Source of the DNA: JBBRHQ01 sp963781345
Lineage (GTDB): Bacteria > Actinomycetota > Thermoleophilia > Solirubrobacterales > 70-9
Assembly (NCBI GenBank): GCA_963781345.1
Contig: CAWAFQ010000005.1
Coordinates: 248,001 to 312,000, forward strand
DNA length: 64,000 bases
Direction of reading: 5' to 3'
The first letter of the stretch is position 1, and the number at the start of each line of letters is the position of its first letter. Under the pieces are notes generated by a model. It worked only from the letters and a program-made list of their open reading frames with translations. It had not been told where the DNA came from and made no database searches. Of this stretch, positions 1 through 8,130 are shown piece by piece. A program made the translations under genes and the position numbers.

Positions 1-300
1 CGATTCGACGTTGAATGCCGGCACCACCTTGGCCAGGTCCGGCATGTGGGCCTTGGCGAGGACGGCGCTCGGCAGGACCTCCTTGTTGAAGAGGCGGCCG
101 ACCTCGCGCTCGTCGGCGTCACAGCAGGCGCCCCAGAACTCCTCGTTCTCCGAGAGCAACCCGGTCAGCCGGTTGGCGCCGCCGACGCAGAGCGCGACCG
201 GGCCATCCTTCGGGTTGATCCCTCCGACCGGCTCGTAGGTGAGTCCGCGGCGCTCACCGAACTTGCGAACGGTCTGTGCCCATGCCTCGGCCTCACCCAC
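1..300 (-). CDS. Unknown protein, 3' end outside the window
   Basis: The reverse strand stays open from a GTG at 300 to the window edge (about 100 residues seen). An in-frame TGA sits just upstream of the GTG, so 300 is the most upstream start. The visible product begins VGEAEAWAQTVRKFGERRG and contains a Cys-Cys pair (GACCDADERE) and a mix of charged and hydrophobic residues typical of a soluble protein. No signal peptide or membrane segment is seen. It lies 42 nt downstream of the SCP2-type gene in the same direction and may be co-transcribed with it. I do not recognise the family, and the C-terminus is missing. Confidence 0.55.
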   Translation of the reverse strand, partial: MGEAEAWAQTVRKFGERRGLTYEPVGGINPKDGPVALCVGGANRLTGLLSENEEFWGACCDADEREVGRLFNKEVLPSAVLAKAHMPDLAKVVPAFNVES

Positions 301-342
301 GGTGCCAACTCATCACAGCGCGGTGGCGGTCCGTCGCAGAGG

Positions 343-759
343 TCAAACGTCGATCAGGTCCTGGCGACCGTCGGCCTCGAGCTGAGTCTTGTAGCGGGGA
401 AAGACCGGCTTCGTCAGCGGCACCAGCTTGAGGATCTTCGAGACGGGCCCCTGCGGCTTGATCTCGCCGCGGGCGATCGCCATCGTCACGTTCACCTGGC
501 CGAGCCAGAAGCGATGCGCTGTGTCGGCCTTCATCCGCATCGTCACCTCGGGCTCCATCTCGGTCTCGCCCAGGTCGACGTCACTGGGCTGGCCCTCCTG
601 CAGCCGAACCGTGATCGTCGCGTCCGGCTCGCTGTAGGCGTACTGCACGATCGTGTCCGCCTTGCGGAACTTCGGCGCGAGCTCGGGGTCCTGCATCAGC
701 TCGACGAAGAGCTTGCCGACGGTGTCGTAGACCTCCTGCTCGTCCTTGAAGTACGCCAA
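343..759 (-). CDS. SCP2 sterol-binding-domain-like protein
   Basis: This 138-residue protein resembles the SCP2 (sterol carrier protein 2) fold, which binds lipids or acyl chains in a hydrophobic tunnel. Visible features are an alternating beta-strand stretch (TITVRLQEGQPSDVDLG), a strand pair ending EPEVTMRMKADTAHRFWLGQ, and the family-like segment VNVTMAIARGEIKPQGPVSK where a small helix closes the tunnel. The start is TTG, supported by an AGGAGAGG Shine-Dalgarno about 5 nt upstream; no in-frame ATG fits better. There is no signal peptide, so it is probably cytoplasmic. It is divergent from lemA and followed by an unknown gene in the same direction. The ligand is unknown. Confidence 0.7.
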   Translation of the reverse strand: MAYFKDEQEVYDTVGKLFVELMQDPELAPKFRKADTIVQYAYSEPDATITVRLQEGQPSDVDLGETEMEPEVTMRMKADTAHRFWLGQVNVTMAIARGEIKPQGPVSKILKLVPLTKPVFPRYKTQLEADGRQDLIDV

Positions 760-861
760 TGAACCTCTCCTTCCGGGTGTTTCCCGAATCCTACTTTCAG
801 CGCGGAGCAGCCGACGAAGTCGTCTAGGATTCCGCCCGAGCCCCCGAGACCAGGAGCATCA

Positions 862-1575
862 ATGACCATCGCCCTCATCGTCATCGCAGTGATCCTCGTA
901 GTGCTTGTCCTCTACTTCATCGGCAAGCGCAACTCGATCATCGCCTCGCGCAACCGCGTCGACGAATCCTGGAGCGGGATCGACGTCCAGCTGAAGCGCC
1001 GCCACGACCTCGTTCCCAACCTGGTCGAGAGCGTCAAGGGGTATGCCTCGCACGAGAAGGCCGTCTTCGAGAAGACGGCCCAGGCCCGCGCCGACGCGAT
1101 GGCGGCGCACAGTGTCGGCGATTCCTCCAAGGCCGAGGCGGCGCTGACCGGCGCCCTCACCGACCTGCGCGCCGTCGCCGAGAACTACCCCCAGCTGCGG
1201 GCGACCGAGAACTTCCAGCAGCTCAGCCGCCAGCTCTCCGAGCTCGAGGACGAGATCCAGGCCTCGCGCCGGATCTACAACTCCAACGTCCAGTCCTACA
1301 ACACCTCGATCCAGCAGTTCCCCGGGTCGGTCATCGCCAACCAGGGCGGCTTCACCCCGCGCGAGTTCTTCGAGATCGAGGTCGCGGCCGAGCGCGAGCC
1401 GGTCAAGGTCAGCTTCTCGGACTCGGATGCGCCCGCCGCCCCGGCGGCTGCCGCGGCTCCAGCAGCCCCGGCTGCTCCCGCGGCTCCGAGCGATCCCCCC
1501 ACTCCGAGCGATCCCCCCGCTCCCAGTGCCCCCGCCGGCGGCGACCCGCCGCCCGAAGCACCGGCCGCGCAGTAG
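862..1575 (+). CDS. LemA family membrane protein
   Basis: The 237-residue product has one N-terminal transmembrane helix (residues about 2-20, ALIVIAVILVVLVLYFIG). The LemA core follows: NRVDESWSGIDVQLKRRHDL, PNLVESVKGYASHEKAVFEK and a long coiled-coil-like region with YPQLRATENFQQLSRQLSEL and the family's late motif YNSNVQSYNTSIQQFPGSVI. LemA proteins have a periplasmic or extracytoplasmic helical bundle of unclear function. The last ~45 residues are a low-complexity Ala/Pro tail with a duplicated PSDPPTPSDPPAPS element (an 18-bp tandem repeat). The ATG follows AGGAG by 5 nt. A stem-loop lies downstream at 1624-1692. Confidence 0.9.
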   Translation: MTIALIVIAVILVVLVLYFIGKRNSIIASRNRVDESWSGIDVQLKRRHDLVPNLVESVKGYASHEKAVFEKTAQARADAMAAHSVGDSSKAEAALTGALTDLRAVAENYPQLRATENFQQLSRQLSELEDEIQASRRIYNSNVQSYNTSIQQFPGSVIANQGGFTPREFFEIEVAAEREPVKVSFSDSDAPAAPAAAAAPAAPAAPAAPSDPPTPSDPPAPSAPAGGDPPPEAPAAQ

Positions 1576-1623
1576 GGCTCAACAACGGCGAGACCCGCGG
1601 CGCCTCGGCCCCGCGGGTCCTGT

Positions 1624-1692
1624 CACGGCATGGGACCCACCATCCCCTGCGCTCCACGGCGGGTGCTCGGGGATGGGTCCTCCCATGCCGTG
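1624..1692. repeat. Imperfect inverted repeat downstream of lemA
   Basis: Two 24-nt arms (1624-1647 and 1669-1692) pair through CACGGCATGGGA / TCCCATGCCGTG and again through ATCCCC / GGGGAT, separated by a mismatched block, with a 21-nt loop. It follows the lemA stop by 49 nt and has no U-tract. It may act as a terminator-like stem or be part of the palindrome-rich intergenic DNA. Apart from this stem and the tandem palindromes at 1806-1909, I see nothing in the 386-nt gap 1576-1961. Confidence 0.6.
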
Positions 1693-1805
1693 CCACCCGC
1701 GGGGAAGAGGCGTCGCAACTCGCCGAGCAGAGCCCCAACGCCGCCGGCAACTCGCGCGCGGTCGGGCATCTGGCCTCGCTCAGCTCCTGGTCGGAGACCA
1801 ATGAC

Positions 1806-1909
1806 GTGGCCGACCAAACGCATGCCACACGTGCACCTGGTCGGCCACCCCGGGCGCGGGGGTGACGTGGCCGACCAAACGCATGCCACACGTGCACCTG
1901 GTCGGCCAC
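1806..1909. repeat. Two tandem 61-bp palindromic units (locus A)
   Basis: A 43-bp imperfect palindrome (arms GTGGCCGACCA and TGGTCGGCCAC around a 21-nt core containing GCATGC and CACGTG) occurs at 1806-1848 and, identically, at 1867-1909, a 61-bp period. The 18-nt spacer is itself similar to the spacer of the copy at 18486-18589, so the whole 61 bp is the repeated unit. The second locus carries the same unit in reverse orientation. The gap between lemA and the convergent cupredoxin gene holds no coding region. Confidence 0.9.
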
Positions 1910-1961
1910 CCCGGGGGCGAAGGACCCGCGGCCCTGCCGCAATCAGATCTCGGCGAAGTGC

Positions 1962-2696
1962 CTACCGCTTCACAGGCGCAAGGATCCTGAACTTGCGCAC
2001 CTTCGGCTTGCTCTCGTTGGCGCTCAGGTCGGTGCCGCGGATGAAGGCGACGTAGCGGCCGGGGCGGGCGCGGAAGTGCTTGCGGGCGGCGCCGAAGCGG
2101 ACGTCGTTGTAGCCGACGTACCCGGTCCACTGAGCCCAGCCGGCGAAGCGGCGGCCGCCCTTGGGCTTGAGCCGGTAGTACTCGGCATCGATGAGGGCCC
2201 GCTCGTCGAGGGCGAAGTGCATTCCGGTTCCCCGGTTGCGGAAGGAATTGCCGTCGAGGCGGATCGAGCCGACGACGGGGGGCTTCAGGTCGAAGTTGTT
2301 GCTCGGCACCGGGTCGGGCTCTGAGACCGGATCCCCGGGAGTCGAGGAGACCACGACCGTGCCCTTGACGAACGGGTGCAGCTTGCACTCGAACTTGAAG
2401 GTGCCGGGGGTCTCGAAACTGAGGCTGAACGAGTCGCCGACGCGGTGCCTGGGAAAGCTGGTCGTCGGGTCGGAGTCCAGCCCCAGGTCGTTGGCCGAGA
2501 CGCCGGTGATCGAGTGGATCGTGTCGGGGCCGATCCAGTGCCAGGTGACGTGCTCGCCGAGGTCGATGTCGACCACGGGCAGCGACCACTTGAAGTCGCC
2601 GATCGCGACCCGGCGGTTGGCGGCGCCGGCGATCGGGGCGAGGGCGAGGGCGGCGACCAGGGCCGCCGCGAGGGCGGCGAGGACGCGGGCTCTCAC
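1962..2696 (-). CDS. Secreted cupredoxin-domain protein with C-terminal extension
   Basis: The 244-residue protein has a signal peptide (RARVLAALAAALVAALALAP, cut near AGA). A plastocyanin/azurin-like domain occupies about residues 28-120: a His in the loop WIGPDTIHSITG and the copper-loop Cys and His in FECKLHPFVKGTVVV. The position usually held by the axial Met (CxxHPxM) is Val, so the type 1 site would be Met-free. Residues 120-244 form a basic, aromatic-rich beta domain (GWAQWTGYVGYNDVRF) that I do not recognise. The start is GTG, overlapping the stop of the multicopper oxidase gene (GTGA), which suggests translational coupling. It is the last gene of a four-gene secreted copper-protein unit. 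Confidence 0.8.
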   Translation of the reverse strand: MRARVLAALAAALVAALALAPIAGAANRRVAIGDFKWSLPVVDIDLGEHVTWHWIGPDTIHSITGVSANDLGLDSDPTTSFPRHRVGDSFSLSFETPGTFKFECKLHPFVKGTVVVSSTPGDPVSEPDPVPSNNFDLKPPVVGSIRLDGNSFRNRGTGMHFALDERALIDAEYYRLKPKGGRRFAGWAQWTGYVGYNDVRFGAARKHFRARPGRYVAFIRGTDLSANESKPKVRKFRILAPVKR

Positions 2697-3754
2697 GGGT
2701 CGACGAGGTACCAGCCGTTCATCCCCATGTGGAGATGGGTGAGAACGTGGCAGTGGTAGAACCAGCGCCCGGGGTTGTCCTCGATGAAGCCGAGCGAGTA
2801 GGAGTCGCCCGGACCCATCGTCTGGTCGTCGATGACGCGGCCGTCGGCGTCGGTCCAGCGGTGGCCGTGGAGGTGAAAGGTGTGGAAGTCGTTGTCGAGC
2901 GCGATCACGTGGAAGGCGACCTCATCGCCGACCTTGGCACGCAGCGTCGGCGTGTTGCCGGCGTAGGCGCGGCCGTTGATGCAGGAGAAGGCGGCGTTGA
3001 GGTGGGTCGCGACCGGCGAGAAGGAGTGCAAGCGTCAGGAAGAACTCGCGGTCCGGCCTCGGCGCGCCGGCCGGGCGGACGATCATCGGCCCGAACAGGC
3101 CCTTCGAACAGCGGCAGCGGGTCCATCGGCCCGTGGTCGTGGTAGAGCCAGGCGCCCTCGGTCCCGGGGCGGGCGTCCCAGACGTACTTGAAGGTCCTGT
3201 TCTTCTGCACGAATCCGCCGGGGTCGGTGAACTTGCCCTTGTAGGCGCCGTCCATCTCCTGGTCGTAGAAGACGCCGTGCGGGTGCATCGTCACCGGCAG
3301 GCTGAGCTGGTTCTGGAAGTTGACGACGATCGAGTCGCCGGTCTCGGCCTCGAGCAGCGGGCCCGGGGATCGTCGCCGGACCCATCGGCGGCGGCGAAGC
3401 CCGGGGTGTAGCGGCGATAAGCCGTAGGCCGTGAACGTCTTCTTGCCGCCGACCTTTTCGTTCATCATCTGGTCGCGGCCGGTCGGGACGATGTTCCACT
3501 TCACCGGCTCGGCCCGGATCCAGTACTCGCGGCACCGACGAGCTGGTCGTCGCCGCCGAGCACGGTCCTCGCCTGCGCATCGCCCCCGCCCCGCGCCTCG
3601 GCCGCGCGGACCTTCGGCGGCACCGGGACGCCGGCGGCCAGCTTCGGCACGTCGGCGCCCCTGTCGGGAATACCTTCTGCCCGGCGAGGGTGCAGAGGAA
3701 GAGCCCTCCCGCGCCGGCGAGGAAGTCGCGGCGATCGACCGGCTCGAAGCCCAT
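2693..3754 (-). CDS. Multicopper oxidase (several frameshifts in this sequence)
   Basis: Fragments in different frames join into one multicopper oxidase, an enzyme that oxidises a substrate and reduces O2 to water at four copper ions. The N-terminus (start 3754) has a Tat-like leader, MGFEPVDRRDFLAGAGG. The copper motifs are then seen in order: MHPHGVFYDQEMDG and GAWLYHDHGPMDP, and at the C-terminus FHTFHLHGHRW and FYHCHVLTHLHMGM. All four His-x-His motifs are present. At least four indels interrupt it, for example near 3045, 3375 and 3415. Four nt separate it from the upstream cupredoxin stop, and the downstream cupredoxin overlaps its stop. It is either a decayed gene or, more likely given errors in essential genes, a badly sequenced one. 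Confidence 0.8.
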
Positions 3755-3758
3755 GGCT

Positions 3759-4137
3759 CTAGGGCTTCTTGACTGTGACCGTCATCTGCATTTCCTCCCG
3801 GTGGAAGGTGCAGACGAACTTGTATTGCCGGCGACGGTGAACTTGCGCACGAACTTGATCCCGATCGTGCCGTCGAGGACTTGAACAGGCCCCTCTTGAC
3901 GCCCTTCGGCGCGCTTGCGAGCGTCACGTTGTGGGTGTCGCCGTTGCACGGGTCCCAGTTCCACTTGACGCTGGCGCCCTTGTTGATCGTGATGTTGACA
4001 CGGCGTGAAGTAGTCGTCGCCGACGGTCGCGATCTTCGGGCTTGGCCCGGTGCGCTTCGGCGCGGATAGGCCCCGCAGACCGGAGCCACGACCGCCGCAG
4101 CGGCGACCACGGCCAGGGTTGTCAGACCTACGCGCAT
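3759..4137 (-). CDS. Small secreted cupredoxin (frameshifted in this sequence)
   Basis: Segments in several frames reconstruct a plastocyanin-like protein of about 125 residues. The leader MRVGLTTLAVVAAAAVVAP is followed by KIATVGDDYFTP, VNITINKGASVKWNWDPCNG with DTHNVTL (first copper His), GTIGIKFVRKFTVAG, and the copper loop YKFVCTFHREEMQMTV, which carries Cys, His and candidate axial Met residues. It ends in VKKP and TAG. The ATG at 4137 overlaps the stop of the beta-helix gene (TGATG), and 4 nt separate its stop from the multicopper oxidase start, so it probably belongs to one transcript with both. It could donate electrons to or accept them from the oxidase (inference). Confidence 0.75.
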
Positions 4138-5497
4138 CACGGGCACACCGCCCCGGGGTGACTCAGCGGGCTTGTAGCTCTTAAACGACGGGTGCGAGTG
4201 CTTGTCCACGAGCACTCCTGCGTCGATGCCGGATCCGACAGGACGTAGGAGAAGATGATCCCAACCAGGTCAGCGTTCCCGGTACTGGTGCCCGTGCCGG
4301 ACGCCGGCGGCGCCGGTGCGGGACAATCCGGGTAGAGCGACGCCAGCGTTGCCGACGGACTCGGAACGCGGGTCGACGCGGATCGCAGTTGTTCGAGAAG
4401 CAGTTGCCCGAACCGGAGCCGTCGACGAAGAAGTCGAAGCCGTTGCGATCGGTGCCCCCACGCCCATTCGAGTTGTTGGTGAACTGGTTGTTGCGGCTTA
4501 TCCCGTCGTCGCCCTCGTTTAGGAAGGATCGGCTGGAGAACGCTGGCCGAGCCCCACTTGAAGTTGCCGAAGATCTGGTTTTCGCGGACCTTCCAGCCGT
4601 GGCACCGAAAAGGACAACGCCGATCCCGGTCGGGTAGTTGATCCCGCCGGGCGAGACCGCCGAAGGTCTTCACCGGCGAGCCGGGCAGGAAGTAGTTGAA
4701 GTTGTTCCAGAAGATGTTGTTCTTCTCGATGATGCCGGTCGAGGTCGGCTCGAACTTCTCCGAGTCGAGCGTGTTCGGCACCACACCGGCCCCGTTGTTG
4801 TAGAAGTTCGTGTGGTGGATGTTCACGTACTTCGAGTTGGTGCCCGAGTAGCCGAGCACGTTGCGTGCCCGTCGAGATGGTCGATCTGCGTCCACTTCGG
4901 CTTCTTGACTGCACCGGTGTCGCGCCGACGTAGTAGGCGGAGTCGCCGTGGCCGTAACCGACGCTGTCCGGGTCATCCGGCCGCCGATGCAGTCAAAAGC
5001 GAAGAGGCCGTAGGAGCGGTTGTAGGCCGCGATCAGGTTCTTCATCAGGTAGTGCACGGCACTGGCGTGTCCGGAAGAAGACGCCGTTGCTGGCGTAGCG
5101 CGTCAGCCTTCATCTTCTCGACCTGAAGATTGTCGACGCCGTCGCCTTCGATCCCGTTCTTGGCGAGCTGCCGTTCGCGGTCTTGGCGTTCTTGCCGTCG
5201 AGGACGACTGCGCCGGCGTTCTTGCCGGTGCCGATGATCTGCAGGCCGTCATGCTTGTGGCCTTCGACGAGGACGCCCTCGACGTAGCGGCCGGGCTTGA
5301 CCTTGATCGTCGCGTTCTTGCCGGACTTGTTGACCGCGGACTGGATCGTGCGGTACTTGCAGCCGTGCTTACAGACGATGAGCGGGTTGCTCTTCGACTT
5401 TGCCGCCGACGCCGTGCCCGTCGCGATTGCCGGAACCAGCAATGCGGCCCCCAGTGCGATGGCTACGACAAACCGCTTGCGAGATGCTGCTGACCAC
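4137..5497 (-). CDS. Secreted right-handed beta-helix protein (frameshifted in this sequence)
   Basis: After an N-terminal hydrophobic leader (VVAIALGAALLVPAIATG), the region typical of parallel beta-helix proteins appears: CKHGCKYRTIQSAVNKSG, ATIKVKPGRYVEGV and LQIIGTGKNAGAVVLDGKNA. In other frames come short beta-helix coils such as NGVFFR, NLIAAYNRSYGLFAFDC, NVLGYSGTNSKYVNIHHTNF, GIIEKNNIFWNNFNYF and VRENQIFGNFKWG. Such folds occur in NosD-like and polysaccharide-binding proteins; the role here is unknown. The best start is GTG 5497 behind GAGGAGG, reached only after removing one base near 5485. At least five indels interrupt the gene. It heads the copper-protein unit, and its stop overlaps the next ATG. 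Confidence 0.7.
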
Positions 5498-5646
5498 TGA
5501 TCCTCCTCGGTTGGCGCCCCGGCCTTTCCGGAGCAGTTCTCGGATGAGAAACCAGCTCAACGACGAAAGTTCCTCTCTCTCCCCAAAGGGTCCTTGACCC
5601 GCGCGCGAGCCTATCGCAGTGCGGCGCACGATGGCGGTTCGGCGGC

Positions 5647-6516
5647 TCAGCCGCAGTAGGCGATCGCCCGCAGCGTCGTGACCGCCGGGACCGTCGTCCC
5701 GCCGGCCTGCACGGCCGCCGCCTTCCAGCGATCCCCGCCTGCGAGCGAGGCGAACGGGTATGCGAGCGTCAGCCTGGAGATGTCGAAGATGATCGGCGAC
5801 TGCCGGAAGCCGCCGGAGAGGACCGACTGCCTGCCCGGGCAAGGGGGCGAGACGGCGCTCCCCGGGTTGAACTTGGTGGCGCCGGCCGGGTTGCGAACCT
5901 TCCCCTTCCCCACCTGGACCGAGTCGGGACCTTGGTCGGCGCAATAGACGTATGCGGTGTGGTCGGCGGCGCCGAAGATGCCACTTACCGCCTGCACCTT
6001 CCAGCCGTCAACGCCGCTGCGGGATGAGCCTGTGACCTGGTTGCGGATCGCGGAGATGTTGGCAACCGCCGGGAGCGGGGTCTCGAACCCGCCCGCGACC
6101 GCCACCTTGCCTCCCGGGCAGGCCGCCCTGGCGCCACCGATCAGATTCGAGCCGGGGATCGTCACGGTCTTCGAGCGAGCCGTGGTCCGGGGGCCCTCGG
6201 CGTCACAGTAGGCGGCCGCGGTCACCTTGACCCTTCCGGTGGCGGCGCCCTTGTCCTGGATCTGCGCCGAGACCCGCCAGATGCGCTGGCCGATCTTCCG
6301 CGACTCATAGACCACCCCGAGGGTGATCACGTTCTGCACCGTCTCCCTGAAGCCGCCGCCAGTGGCGCGGGTCCCCTTCGGGCATTTCGCGTCGAGGGTC
6401 ACGGTTGCGAGCGGCCCCTTGATCTTCTGCGACCGCTTCACCTGGAGGGCCCCGGCAGGGGAGGCGGCGGCGGCGAGAAGCAGGAAGGCGGCGGCAATGG
6501 TCGCGATCCGGGCCAT
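5647..6516 (-). CDS. Secreted protein with three Cys-containing repeats, unknown function
   Basis: The 289-residue product has a clear signal peptide (ARIATIAAAFLLLAAAASPA). The mature part contains three repeats of about 85 residues. Each has a CP-x-G start (CPKGTRATGGGF, CPGGKVAVAGGF, CPGRQSVLSGGFR), a central stretch ending W-R/K-V/A, and a closing (Y)C motif (AAAYCDAEG, AYVYCADQG, AIAYCG). One Cys at each end of every repeat suggests one disulfide per module. Similar modular secreted proteins occur in soil actinobacteria, but I know no function. It stands between the copper-protein locus and a membrane-protein gene, 149 nt upstream of the beta-helix gene. Confidence 0.75.
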   Translation of the reverse strand: MARIATIAAAFLLLAAAASPAGALQVKRSQKIKGPLATVTLDAKCPKGTRATGGGFRETVQNVITLGVVYESRKIGQRIWRVSAQIQDKGAATGRVKVTAAAYCDAEGPRTTARSKTVTIPGSNLIGGARAACPGGKVAVAGGFETPLPAVANISAIRNQVTGSSRSGVDGWKVQAVSGIFGAADHTAYVYCADQGPDSVQVGKGKVRNPAGATKFNPGSAVSPPCPGRQSVLSGGFRQSPIIFDISRLTLAYPFASLAGGDRWKAAAVQAGGTTVPAVTTLRAIAYCG

Positions 6517-6525
6517 GCCGCCAGC

Positions 6526-7881
6526 CTACACCCGCCTCGGCGCGGCCCCAAGCGCCCCGCCTACGGCGATCGAGAAGAGCGCGCCGGCTGCGGCGAGGTG
6601 CCAGGGCCAGTCGACGAGGTTGGCGAAGAGGAAGGCGAGCGCGGCCGGGCCGAGCAGCCAGCCGGCCGATCTTCGCCTCACCTTCCAGACGGCGCCGATC
6701 ACCGCGGCGTAGAGGGCAAGGACTCCAAGGAGACCGGGGACTCCGAGCTCCGCCCCGGCCTCGAGGGGGAGGTCGTGGGCGTAGAGGACCGGCGAGTCGC
6801 CCTGGTAGCGCCCGGACGCGAGCAGGTAGGACTCGGCGCCAGCGCCTCGCAGCGGCTGATCGCCGAAAACGTCGAGGGCGGCCCGCCACTGGACCGAGCG
6901 GCCGGCGTCGAATCCGCCGCCGGGCTCGACCGCGGCGCCGCTGGGGCGCTGCGAGGCCGAGAGGACTACGAGCAGCGCCAATGCCGTCGCCGCGCCGATA
7001 ACCAAGCCCTTTCCCGGGAGCGGCCGGGCGGGGCGCGGCGACCCGCTGAGACCGCGCAGCCGGGGCCAGGCGAGGGCGAAGAGAAGCGGGAGACCGAGCG
7101 CCGCGATCAGCCGCGCAGGCTCCCCACCGCTCTCACCGGGAGCGGCGTAGCCCCCGAGCGCCAGCCAGGAGGCGGTGCCGGAAGCGGCCACCAGGAGAAG
7201 CGCCCGGACCGTCAGCTCACGGCGGCGCGAGACGACGAGGCCCGCCGCGAGCACGGCGAGCGCCATCGCCAGCTCGAGCCGGCTTCCCGAGAGGGCTAGC
7301 ACGCTCGCGGCGGCGGCGAGGGCGAAGGCAGCGGCGGCGGCGAGCCTGCGGTCTCCTGCGCCCATCGCCCGCAGCAGGCCGGGAAGCGCGCAGACCTGCA
7401 TCAGCGCCAGCGCCGCCGGGTACTCGATCGTCCCCGCCGGCCGCCAGGCGCCCTCGATCCGGTAGGCGAGCGGAACGTCGCGCAGAGCCACACCGACAAG
7501 GCCGGTGACGGCGCCGATCGCGGCGCAGCCGCAGACGATGGCGACCAGGGCCACGAGTCCCCGGTGCGAGCGGCCAACAACCGCCGCTGCGACGGCGAGC
7601 GCGGCGTAGGCGGCGATCACGGCCGCCCAGCGGAGAACGTCGGCTGGCGGCGCCAGGGACCAGACGGCGCTGAGGGCGCAGAGGGCCGCCAGCAGGAGGA
7701 GCAGGAGAACCGGAGGCGAGCGAAGAGCCGCGGCCGCCTCGCGCCGTCCGCAGGCCACCGCGAAGGCGAGCGCCAGCGCAGCGAGGACGGTGAAGGCCAG
7801 CCGCGAGCCCGAGCTGAACCCGCCGCCGAGGAGCAGCGGCGTCACCGCGGCCGCCGCGACGAGGCCGGCCTGGGCCCTCAG
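6526..7881 (-). CDS. Multi-pass membrane protein, O-antigen ligase/polymerase-like
   Basis: The product (~450 residues) has ten or more hydrophobic segments, among them AQAGLVAAAAVTPLLLGGG, PVLLLLLLAALCALSAVWSL, VLRWAAVIAAYAALAVAAA and ALAWPRLRGL. The large late loop has the pattern of O-antigen ligase and Wzy-like proteins: GRSVQWRAALDVFGDQPLRG, GAGAESY and AHDLPLEAGAELGVPGLLG, with the conserved H-(N/D)-x-x-L-E feature. This predicts a role in joining or polymerising lipid-linked glycans. No good ATG/GTG start was found: the frame stays open to 8034 through a tandem duplication. The hydrophobic start near a CTG at 7881 or the GTG at 7845 seems more likely. The stop lies 9 nt from the neighbouring gene's start. 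Confidence 0.65.
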   Translation of the reverse strand: MRAQAGLVAAAAVTPLLLGGGFSSGSRLAFTVLAALALAFAVACGRREAAAALRSPPVLLLLLLAALCALSAVWSLAPPADVLRWAAVIAAYAALAVAAAVVGRSHRGLVALVAIVCGCAAIGAVTGLVGVALRDVPLAYRIEGAWRPAGTIEYPAALALMQVCALPGLLRAMGAGDRRLAAAAAFALAAAASVLALSGSRLELAMALAVLAAGLVVSRRRELTVRALLLVAASGTASWLALGGYAAPGESGGEPARLIAALGLPLLFALAWPRLRGLSGSPRPARPLPGKGLVIGAATALALLVVLSASQRPSGAAVEPGGGFDAGRSVQWRAALDVFGDQPLRGAGAESYLLASGRYQGDSPVLYAHDLPLEAGAELGVPGLLGVLALYAAVIGAVWKVRRRSAGWLLGPAALAFLFANLVDWPWHLAAAGALFSIAVGGALGAAPRRV

Positions 7882-8000
7882 GCGCAGTGGGCGATCGAGG
7901 TGATCATGTGGGTCTCGGTGGCTCGGTTGTTGGAGGCGCCCGCGCGCCAGGAGCGCACCTTGGCGCTGATCCCGGTCGGGAGGGCGCCGCCGATGCGCGA

Positions 8001-8105
8001 AGTCGGCGGTGGAGCCGGCAACGGCGAATCCCACTTCCGCCTCGTCTCAGCGAGTCGGCGGTGGAGCCGGCAACGGCGAATCCCACCTTCCGCCTCGTCT
8101 CAGCG
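8001..8105. repeat. 52-bp tandem duplication
   Basis: The unit starting AGTCGGCGGTGGAGCCGGC at 8001 is repeated from 8053 with one inserted C, so two nearly identical copies of 52-53 bp lie in the gap between the upstream cupredoxin gene and the membrane-protein gene. The near identity indicates a recent duplication. It artificially extends an open frame into the membrane-protein gene. Confidence 0.9.
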
Positions 8106-8130
8106 CGGAAATTCATGCGCCGAGACTACC

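Noticed and set aside
1806..1909. CRISPR array
   Set aside because: Only two units per locus, the spacer is conserved between units and loci, and no cas genes are present.
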